Part shown: positions 24,577-30,978 of the stretch, one piece after another
Numbering within the stretch: the first letter of the stretch is position 1
Layout of the letters: each line of letters starts with the position of its first letter
NCBI GenBank assembly: GCA_964545475.1
Contig: CAZJGG010000001.1
Location: 28,814 to 92,813, forward strand
Direction: 5' to 3'
DNA from: CAZJGG01 sp964545475
Lineage (GTDB): Bacteria > Bacillota > Clostridia > Lachnospirales > JAISER01
DNA length: 64,000 bases
Made by a program: the position numbers and the translations under genes
Notes under the pieces: generated by a model
The model's database searches: none
Told to the model about the DNA's origin: nothing
The model's input: only the letters and a program-made list of their open reading frames with translations

Positions 24577-24731
24577 TTAGAGTCTGTTCAAAGTCTCGCT
24601 TTTGGTGGATTTTCGTGCAAATTTTTTGAGGCAACCGCTAAAGCGGTATCTAAGTGCAAGTAAGCAGAGACAGCGTATATTGACAAAAACTGTCAAAAAA
24701 CAAAAAATGGAGATTGTGAACAGACCCTTAA
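24577..24731. repeat. MITE-like palindromic repeat, copy 1
   Basis: About 155 bases with inverted ends: it starts TTAGAGTCTGTTCAAAGTCTC and its other end on the - strand reads TTAAGGGTCTGTTC and then ACAATCTC. An inner hairpin ACCGCT/AGCGGT sits at about 24642-24656. It shares its first ~45 bases closely with the element at 62391, with the same interior hairpin position. No ORF inside. Confidence 0.75.
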
Positions 24732-24744
24732 AGATTACCGTTTT

Positions 24745-25278
24745 TTAGTTAGAGGTAATATAACAAGAGCCATCTCTCAAGCCCATACCGCCGATACCAC
24801 GGCCGCCGCCGCCGCCCTGACCTCTGCCTACACCATAACCTGTGCCACTGCCAGCCCCACATGCGCCAAAACCTGCGCCACTACCGCTACCGCAGAACCC
24901 TGCGCCCATGCTCTGACCGATTCTTGCTGTTCCTGTGCCGTTGCAGACAGTTTGATTCTCTTCAATAGCCTTTAAAATGGCGTCTGCTCTTTCTTGTGTA
25001 ATTCTACCAGCTGCCACTTGAGCGTCTAAGCTATCTTTTTTCATTTCAAGGCTCTCTGCCTTATACTCTTCAAGCATTCCAGCTTCATCGGCAATAGCAC
25101 CATATGTTTTGCCTGTTTCGATTCTTTCGGCAATTACACTTTCAACTGTTCTGCCAGTAAGCCCTGCCACTGCTTCGGCAGGAGTTTTGTAAATAGATGC
25201 CGCAAACGCAGAGAGTGACGTTGCGCTGAGTACGAGAGTCATTGTTCCTACAGCCATTACCTTTTTAAAGCTTTTCAT
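24745..25278 (-). CDS. Secreted DUF2680 protein with Gly-rich tail
   Basis: 177 residues. Signal peptide residues 1-27 (SFKKVMAVGTMTLVLSATSL, cleavage after AFA). The helical DUF2680 domain follows (EAVAGLTGRTVESVIAERIE to ILKAIEENQ), then a Gly/Cys-rich tail (GAGFCGSGSGAGFGACGAGS), and the sequence ends CYITSN. ATG 25278 has GGAGG eight bases before it; the ATG at 25293 overlaps that site. DUF2680 is a Firmicutes envelope module of unknown role. Sits downstream of arsC and a two-component system, possibly the same stress response. Confidence 0.7.
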   Translation of the reverse strand: MKSFKKVMAVGTMTLVLSATSLSAFAASIYKTPAEAVAGLTGRTVESVIAERIETGKTYGAIADEAGMLEEYKAESLEMKKDSLDAQVAAGRITQERADAILKAIEENQTVCNGTGTARIGQSMGAGFCGSGSGAGFGACGAGSGTGYGVGRGQGGGGGRGIGGMGLRDGSCYITSN

Positions 25279-25428
25279 TGTGATTACCTCCATAAACTTA
25301 ATTAATTTTGCAGTTTGCTTCCTGCTTATGTCTTAATAATATTATTAAATTGTGTCATAACTGTGTTTTTAGTTTTTTTATTTTATGATAAAAACGGAGC
25401 TACTTTGTGACTTTTAGAACATGTGTTC

Positions 25429-25482
25429 AATATAGCTATTTGCAAAAACATAGCTGTTTAAGTTTTTGCAAATAGCTATATT
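25429..25482. repeat. 21-bp perfect inverted repeat
   Basis: Bases 25429-25449 and 25462-25482 are perfect reverse complements (21 bp) around a 12-base loop. It lies between arsC and the DUF2680 gene; on the - strand it may end the arsC transcript, though no clear U-run follows. It touches the branched palindrome at 25486. Confidence 0.8.
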
Positions 25483-25485
25483 AAT

Positions 25486-25543
25486 GTGAGAATTGCTCCG
25501 CAATTAAGCCACTAAAACGGCTTTTCGACTTCGTCGAACTCAC
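25486..25543. repeat. Compact three-armed palindrome (cloverleaf-like)
   Basis: GTGAG (25486-25490) pairs with CTCAC (25539-25543). Between them stand three contiguous hairpins with no unpaired bases between arms: AATTGC/GCAATT (25491-25505), AAGCC/GGCTT (25506-25523) and TTCGAC/GTCGAA (25524-25538). It begins one base after the arsC stop codon on the - strand. It is either a mobile palindromic repeat or a structured 3' UTR. Confidence 0.7.
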
Positions 25544-25544
25544 G

Positions 25545-25949
25545 TTATATTAAGTTTTTTATTTTTTCGGTAAGCAGACGAATCTTTTGCTCAATTTCTT
25601 TTATCGTCCGAATAAATTCCTCGTCGCTTTTGCCCGTCGGGTCTTCAAGACCCCAATCGTAACGCTCCTTGCATGGCAAATAAGGGCAGTTTACATTGCA
25701 ACCCATTGTGATAACAATGTCTATGGCTGGTATTTCGTCTATAAGCTTAGACCGCTGTGTAAGTTCCATATCAATACCATATAGCTGTTTCATAAGGCGA
25801 ACAGCATCTTGATTAATTTGCGGCTTTATCTCCGTTCCCGCCGAATAACTTTCAAACACATCACTGGCGAAGTGTTTTCCAAGAGCTTCGGCTATTTGGC
25901 TTCGACAGGAATTATGAACACATATAAATGCTATTTTTTGTTTATGCAT
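25545..25949 (-). CDS. arsC: Arsenate reductase, thioredoxin-coupled (low-Mr phosphatase fold)
   Basis: 134 residues. The CX5R loop CVHNSCRSQ (Cys10, Arg16 by approximate count) at the N-terminus and the later ITMGCNVNCPYLPCKERYDW with the two resolving cysteines are diagnostic, as is EDPTGKSDEEF. It reduces As(V) to As(III) using thioredoxin. No arsB/acr3 pump or ArsR is seen here. It lies 41 bases downstream of the sensor kinase gene on the same strand, probably in one transcript with the two-component system. Confidence 0.85.
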   Translation of the reverse strand: MHKQKIAFICVHNSCRSQIAEALGKHFASDVFESYSAGTEIKPQINQDAVRLMKQLYGIDMELTQRSKLIDEIPAIDIVITMGCNVNCPYLPCKERYDWGLEDPTGKSDEEFIRTIKEIEQKIRLLTEKIKNLI

Positions 25950-25990
25950 TTTAATAAATCACTCTTTCATATTAAATAATAGATTTGCAA

Positions 25991-27298
25991 TTATAGCTGA
26001 AAAATAAATGTTGCTCCTTTGCCATTATTACTTTCGGCAGTCAGTTTTATACCGTGTCTTTCGGCAATCTGCTTTGCAATAGCAAGCCCAAGCCCTGTAC
26101 CAACCTTGTTATCTTCTGTCCTTGATTTATAAAAACGATCGAAAATATACAAAATATGTTCCGGAGCAATGCCGGGGCCGCTGTCCTTAATAGAGAGGCG
26201 ACTTGCGGAAAACTCTATCTCGACTACGCCGTTTTCCGGAGAAAACTTAATGGCATTATCTAACACAATCATTAACATTTGCCGTAACCTGCCGTAATCA
26301 CCAAAAAATTTACATTTTGGGGTAATGTTACGTATCATTATAAATACATTTTTAGATTTGGCAAGTTGCTCGGCGCTTCGTGTAACATCGTCAAGCACAT
26401 CGCATATAGATATTTCACTTTTTTCAATTACAAAATCCATATTTTGCAGGCGTGATAAGTCCAAAAGGTCGCCCACAAGCCGCTCTAAAAACTTTGCTTC
26501 GGAAAGCATTTGAGCGTGGTAATTTTCAACCTTTACCGGGTCGGTAACGACTTTTTCAATCAGCGCTTCTAACGAACCACGAAGCACTGTCACAGGGGTT
26601 TTAAGTTCGTGGGAAACATTGGCTACAAAATCACGCCGGATTTTCTCCATCCGTATGGCATCGGCGGCTTCTTTGGCAGTAATCGGGGCGGTAAAGCGTT
26701 TTGAAAGCCACACCGACAGTATAAAAGAAACGGCAAGCGCAAGCGCAATGCTAACAAGCAAAATCATAACCCCTTGACCTACTGCTTCATCCACACCATG
26801 CACTGGCGAATGAAGAAGAACAACGCCAATAACTGCAGAACTGCTGTCTTTTATCGGAACGCCAACAGTTAAGGTGGACTCTGAAAGAATACCGCTGAAG
26901 CTTTCGCTAAATACTGTTTTATCGTCGAATACTTCATCAATAATTAGCTCTGCATTTACGGGTAAATCTGTGTAATTATATCCACCCCCCATCATTCCAT
27001 GCCCTCGTTCTACAGTTAGCAAATTATATTGTTTATCCACAATCCACACATCAGTTCCGGCAATATCGCCAATAAACCGCATATATGCTCCGAAGCCGCC
27101 CATGCCGCTGCCTCTGTACATAAAGCCGGAAATCGTTTCCGCAATAGAATTGGCACGGTTCTCCATACCTGTTTTATGAATGCCTAAGGTATGGTTACGA
27201 AATAACAGTATAAAGACACTGCCTATAATTAAGGAGAAAATTAAAAGTGCAACGGCAAAATAAAAACTCAATTTTCTTGCAATAGGGCTTTTAAGCAT
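25991..27298 (-). CDS. Sensor histidine kinase with reduced HAMP
   Basis: 435 residues. TM1 (~12-32), an extracytoplasmic domain of ~140 residues containing Met/Gly/His-rich loops (YRGSGMGGFGAYM; RGHGMMGGGYN), TM2 (~175-195), then DHp box FVANVSHELKTPVTVLRG and a complete ATPase domain (N box DNAIKF, G1 DSGPGIAP, G2 GTGLGLAIAK). After TM2, FTAPI is followed within ~20 residues by EKIRRDF, so almost the whole HAMP linker is absent. Overlaps the regulator gene by 8 bases. The ligand is unknown; Met/His richness hints at metal. Confidence 0.85.
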   Translation of the reverse strand: MLKSPIARKLSFYFAVALLIFSLIIGSVFILLFRNHTLGIHKTGMENRANSIAETISGFMYRGSGMGGFGAYMRFIGDIAGTDVWIVDKQYNLLTVERGHGMMGGGYNYTDLPVNAELIIDEVFDDKTVFSESFSGILSESTLTVGVPIKDSSSAVIGVVLLHSPVHGVDEAVGQGVMILLVSIALALAVSFILSVWLSKRFTAPITAKEAADAIRMEKIRRDFVANVSHELKTPVTVLRGSLEALIEKVVTDPVKVENYHAQMLSEAKFLERLVGDLLDLSRLQNMDFVIEKSEISICDVLDDVTRSAEQLAKSKNVFIMIRNITPKCKFFGDYGRLRQMLMIVLDNAIKFSPENGVVEIEFSASRLSIKDSGPGIAPEHILYIFDRFYKSRTEDNKVGTGLGLAIAKQIAERHGIKLTAESNNGKGATFIFQL

Positions 27299-27980
27299 CT
27301 TTTAGCACCTCAAATTTATATCCCACACCCCATATTGTTTTAATCTCCCACGCCGGATGCTGGTATTCGTCTAGCTTTGCACGCAAACGTTTAATGTGGC
27401 TATCTACTGTGCGGTTGTCACCAAAGTAATCATATCCCCACAAAGAATTTAAAAGATTATCCCTAGAGAACACTTTGTTTTTGCTTGTTGCAAGTGTCCA
27501 TAATATCTCTATTTCCTTTTTTGTTAGCGATACGTTTTCTCCTCCAATAACTACAGTGTAATCATCAATATTTATAACCAGATTGTCAAGTTCAAAACGC
27601 TGTGCCGCCCTTTCCTCACGAGCAATCCGGCGCATAATAGCTTTTACATGAGCCATAACTACGCTTGGAGAAAACGGCTTAACTATGTAATCATCTGCGC
27701 CGATTTCCAACCCCATTATTCTTTCAAAGTCCTCACCACGAGCCGTTACCATAATAATAGGCACGTTGGATCTCTTACGAATATCTCTGCACACCTCGAA
27801 ACCATCTTTCTTTGGCATCATCACGTCCAACAGCAAAATATCAGGCTTATCAAGCTCAAACTTCCTAAGAGCTTCATCTCCGTCAAGAGCTATAACCGAT
27901 GTGTAACCCTCCTTTATAGCGTACTCTTCTAAAATAGAAGTGATCTGCTTATTATCGTCAACAATAAGTATCTTTGGCAT
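27291..27980 (-). CDS. OmpR/PhoB-type response regulator
   Basis: 229 residues. Receiver domain with acidic pocket (DDN at the start), phosphoacceptor Asp in LLLDVMMPKKDG and conserved Lys in VKPF; winged-helix output domain with LTKKEIEILWTLA and SHIKRLRAKL, ending GVGYKFE. ATG 27980 has AAGGAGGG eight bases upstream; the longer ATG at 28004 overlaps that site. Likely partner of the kinase below. An extended -10 (TGATATAAT on the - strand near 28008-28016) lies upstream. Confidence 0.9.
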   Translation of the reverse strand: MPKILIVDDNKQITSILEEYAIKEGYTSVIALDGDEALRKFELDKPDILLLDVMMPKKDGFEVCRDIRKRSNVPIIMVTARGEDFERIMGLEIGADDYIVKPFSPSVVMAHVKAIMRRIAREERAAQRFELDNLVINIDDYTVVIGGENVSLTKKEIEILWTLATSKNKVFSRDNLLNSLWGYDYFGDNRTVDSHIKRLRAKLDEYQHPAWEIKTIWGVGYKFEVLKDA

Positions 27981-28079
27981 CAGCACGCCCTCCTTTTCTT
28001 CCATATCATTATATCATATATTTGTGGCGTTTTTGTGTTTGGCGAATTAAATTGCTATATAGAAAAAAAGAATAAAATC

Positions 28080-28088
28080 TGCTATACT
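28080..28088 (+). promoter_or_regulatory. Extended -10 promoter of the DUF6951/TlpA operon
   Basis: TGCTATACT: TATACT at 28083-28088 with the TGn extension at 28080. No good -35 is seen. It is divergent from the regulator's extended -10 at about 28008-28016 on the other strand. Confidence 0.5.
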
Positions 28089-28152
28089 AAGTTGTATCTA
28101 TAAAAAGCGCTTTTGTACTTTAAAAAATGATATTTTGGAGGGGACTATTAAA

Positions 28153-28476
28153 ATGACAACTGTTAAAATTGATCCAGGAATTTGTGGACTTATTACCAAC
28201 GTTACCGCAGAAAGCGAAGATGGAATGGAGGTTAAACTTACGGTTAAGTCTGGGTGCAAGTCAATAATTCAAATGTTTGGTGAACTTGGGCAAACATTTG
28301 ACAGCTATGAGTTATGCCTTGCAAAGCCGGGAGATAATTGCTTTTATGAATATGCAAGAAAGAAACTACCAGGTCACGCATCGTGCCCCACAATCGCCGG
28401 TATTATTAAGGCTGTTGAGGTGGAGTGTAAACTGGCGCTTCCTAAGAATGTTAGTATTGAGATTTTGTCAAATTGA
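28153..28476 (+). CDS. DUF6951 family cysteine-rich protein
   Basis: 107 residues beginning MTTVKIDPGICGLIT. Cysteines in ICG, SGCKS, LCLAKPG, CFYEYA, HASCPT and VECKL are arranged as in DUF6951, a small family of anaerobes of unknown role, plausibly metal or cluster binding. ATG 28153 follows GGAGGGG by nine bases; the TTG at 28135 is in frame but unlikely. It precedes the TlpA-rhodanese gene by 29 bases, so both are likely one redox operon. Confidence 0.7.
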   Translation: MTTVKIDPGICGLITNVTAESEDGMEVKLTVKSGCKSIIQMFGELGQTFDSYELCLAKPGDNCFYEYARKKLPGHASCPTIAGIIKAVEVECKLALPKNVSIEILSN

Positions 28477-28505
28477 TCTATTTAATATGGTTTTAGAGGT
28501 GAAGC

Positions 28506-29465
28506 ATGAATAACAAAACAAAAACAATCCTTGGTATCGGCGTTTTTGCAGCACTTTTCGTTGTAGCAATGTACGCATACAATGGATTGTCTGAGCGTTT
28601 TAAGCCCCAAACATCGTTTAGCCTTAATTCTGCTAACAGCCAACCCGAGGAAAAGCAAGTAGAAGAAACACCTGTAAAAGAAGAAACGCCTGAGCCCAAT
28701 GAAGAAAACGAGACATTAAGTGCTCCAGATTTTACAGCATACGATAATGACGGTAACCCAGTAAAGCTTTCGGATTATTTCGGCAAACCAATTGTGTTAA
28801 ACTTTTGGACTACTTGGTGTGGTTATTGCAAGGACGAAATGCCGTATTTTGATAAAGTTTACAATGAAGTTAAAGATGATATAGTCTTTCTCATGGTAGA
28901 CGTAGTGGACGGTGTTCAGGAAACAGAGGAAAAGGGCAAAAAGTATATTGCTGACAGCGGCTTTACATTTCCCGTCTTATACGATTTAGATATGGACGCA
29001 GCAATAGCTTATGGCATACGAGCGTATCCAACCACAATTGTTATTAATAAAGATGGCACAGTTTTTGGCGGCCATGAAGGCGCACTACCTGAGGAAGCTT
29101 TGAGGGAAGTTATAGATTCTATAAAAAGCGAGGACATACCAGTGAAAAAGGCAGAATATAATAAAATAACTGCAGAAGAAGCAAAGAGCATGATTGAAGC
29201 AAATTCCAACGCTATTTTGCTTGATGTAAGAACAGAGGAAGAATTTTTGCAACAACGAATTGAAGGTGCAGTACTCATTCCCGACTATGAATTAAAAGAC
29301 AGAGCTGAAGCTGAACTTCCAGACAAAGACGCACTAATTCTAATTTACTGCCGGAGCGGCAACCGAAGTAAAACTGCTGCAAATATACTTGTAGCTATGG
29401 GGTATACCAATGTTTACGATTTTGGCGGAATCACCACATACCCTTACGAAACAATATCGGAATGA
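28506..29465 (+). CDS. TlpA-like thioredoxin fused to a rhodanese domain
   Basis: 319 residues. Membrane anchor ~6-25 (TILGIGVFAALFVVAMYAYN), an acidic linker (EEKQVEETPVKEETPEPNEE), a TlpA/redoxin domain (~72-205) with WCGYC and a cis-Pro in RAYPTTIV, and a rhodanese domain (~220-315) with active-site loop YCRSGNRSKTAA. It is expected outside the membrane as a disulfide reductase coupled to sulfane-sulfur transfer. The fusion is unusual. Acts with the DUF6951 product upstream, judging by the operon. Confidence 0.85.
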   Translation: MNNKTKTILGIGVFAALFVVAMYAYNGLSERFKPQTSFSLNSANSQPEEKQVEETPVKEETPEPNEENETLSAPDFTAYDNDGNPVKLSDYFGKPIVLNFWTTWCGYCKDEMPYFDKVYNEVKDDIVFLMVDVVDGVQETEEKGKKYIADSGFTFPVLYDLDMDAAIAYGIRAYPTTIVINKDGTVFGGHEGALPEEALREVIDSIKSEDIPVKKAEYNKITAEEAKSMIEANSNAILLDVRTEEEFLQQRIEGAVLIPDYELKDRAEAELPDKDALILIYCRSGNRSKTAANILVAMGYTNVYDFGGITTYPYETISE

Positions 29466-29500
29466 TAAATTGTTATAAATAAAAACCTTCCTATAAAATA

Positions 29501-29555
29501 AAATGAGTTCGGCGGAAATTACAAAGATGTAATTTCCACCGAACTCATTTTTATA
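29501..29555. terminator. Bidirectional terminator between TlpA and flavodiiron genes
   Basis: Stem 29501-29522 / 29529-29550 (22 bp, one mismatch), flanked by T-run on the + side and A-run on the other, so it ends both convergent genes. Confidence 0.9.
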
Positions 29556-30741
29556 AAATTGCCTCTGCAAATTGTTTGCCGAAATTTTCCGCTTTTTTAA
29601 TTTCATCGTCTGATGGGTTAAACATTATTCTTAAACCGGGAACAGGCATTTTGAACTTAAGCTGACTAAGGCGTGCTTCAATATTTGGTACAGCCTCGCC
29701 GCTCCAGCCATACGAGCCGTAAGCTCCGGCAAGCTTGCCTTTGTGTATTACAGGGTTAAGCTCCGCAAGAATGTTCATAATAGGTGGCAATGCATCGCCA
29801 ACTAACGTCGGGCAGCCTATAAGTATTCCGTTTGCCGCTGTAACCTTTGCCATAATATCCTCTTTTTTAGAATCCACAATATCAAAAGTAAAAACGTCAA
29901 TTTCTCCGGTCTTTCTAATAGCTTCCGCAATAACTTCCGTAAGCTTTTTAGTATAACCGTAAGCAGAGCCATAAACCATTGCTACGCTTTTTTTGCCTTG
30001 AGCCGGAGGAGTTGCCCATTCTTTATACATTTTAATGTATTTCTGAGGATTTTCACGGATTACAGGACCGTGACCGTTGCAAATGGTCTCAATTTCAAGG
30101 GGAGCAATTTTTTCAATTGCAGAAAGCATATAGCTTTTAAAAGGACCGATAATGTTATCAAAGTAATATTTATATGCGTCAATAAATTCGTTTTCTATTT
30201 TATCATTAAAAACGTTTTCGTCGCAGTAATGGCAACCAAAAGAGTCGCAAGTAAATAAAGTTTTTCTTTCGGGAATGTATGTGAACATGGTATCAGGCCA
30301 GTGCAAAAACGGAACAACAATAAATTTAAGTGTTAAGTCTCCAAGGCTTAATGTTTCGCCATCTTTAGCCTCAATAAAGTCAAATTCTTCATTGACAATG
30401 GCTTTAACAAAGCTAAGGGCTGTTTTGGTTGCCACAACTTTCGCATTTTTAGCATATTTTAAAAGCTTTTTAAGCCCACCCGAATGATCCGGTTCTGTAT
30501 GATCCAAAACAATATAATCAATTTTTTCAACATCTGTAACAGATTTAATTCTTTCTAAAAATTCATCAAAAAAAGCGTCCTTAACTATTTCAAAAAGAGC
30601 CGTTTTTTCAGAGCCCTTAACTAAATATGCATTGTATGTTGTACCATATTCTGTGTGCATAATAATATCGAAAACTCTAATATCAAAATCAAGTGCGCCG
30701 ACCCAGTTAATACTTTCTTTTACTTCAAGTGACTTTTTCAT
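29551..30741 (-). CDS. fprA: Flavodiiron protein (FprA, A-type)
   Basis: 396 residues. Metallo-beta-lactamase domain with the di-iron ligands in DHTEPDHSGG, FLHWPDTM, CDSFGCH and CNGHGP; flavodoxin domain from ~255 with the FMN-binding VYGSAYGYTKKL. It reduces O2 (or NO) to water (or N2O) and protects anaerobes. ATG 30741 has GGAAGGAG five bases before it. It is monocistronic between two terminators. Promoter on the - strand: TTGACA (30819-30824), 17 bp, CATAAT (30796-30801). Confidence 0.9.
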   Translation of the reverse strand: MKKSLEVKESINWVGALDFDIRVFDIIMHTEYGTTYNAYLVKGSEKTALFEIVKDAFFDEFLERIKSVTDVEKIDYIVLDHTEPDHSGGLKKLLKYAKNAKVVATKTALSFVKAIVNEEFDFIEAKDGETLSLGDLTLKFIVVPFLHWPDTMFTYIPERKTLFTCDSFGCHYCDENVFNDKIENEFIDAYKYYFDNIIGPFKSYMLSAIEKIAPLEIETICNGHGPVIRENPQKYIKMYKEWATPPAQGKKSVAMVYGSAYGYTKKLTEVIAEAIRKTGEIDVFTFDIVDSKKEDIMAKVTAANGILIGCPTLVGDALPPIMNILAELNPVIHKGKLAGAYGSYGWSGEAVPNIEARLSQLKFKMPVPGLRIMFNPSDDEIKKAENFGKQFAEAIL

Positions 30742-30795
30742 AAATACTCCTTCCAAATGGTAAAATTAGGTAAGATTTTTTAAATGATATTTATT

Positions 30796-30824
30796 ATTAT
30801 GTAACAATTTTATTTATTTGTCAA
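30796..30824 (-). promoter_or_regulatory. Promoter of the flavodiiron gene
   Basis: On the - strand TTGACA at 30824-30819, a 17-base spacer, and CATAAT at 30801-30796. Start of the gene lies 55 bases further. Confidence 0.7.
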
Positions 30825-30915
30825 GTGTAAACTACATATAAATAAAGGTTTGTGACTCAATAATTATTCCCTAAACATCAGATAATTTATTCTTAATTTT
30901 AAAAATATACCGCAC

Positions 30916-30944
30916 TTGACAAACATTTTTGCTTCCAATATAAT
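30916..30944 (+). promoter_or_regulatory. Consensus promoter of alaS
   Basis: TTGACA (30916-30921), 17 bases, TATAAT (30939-30944): a perfect sigma-A promoter. The ATG is 35 bases downstream of the -10, so the leader is short and no T-box is present. Confidence 0.9.
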
Positions 30945-30978
30945 CAAAACAATGAATTCTTAAAACGGAGGAATAGCT

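Noticed and set aside
30922..30978. T-box leader before alaS
   Set aside because: The promoter lies only ~35 bases before the start codon, too close for a T-box, and none of its motifs are seen.
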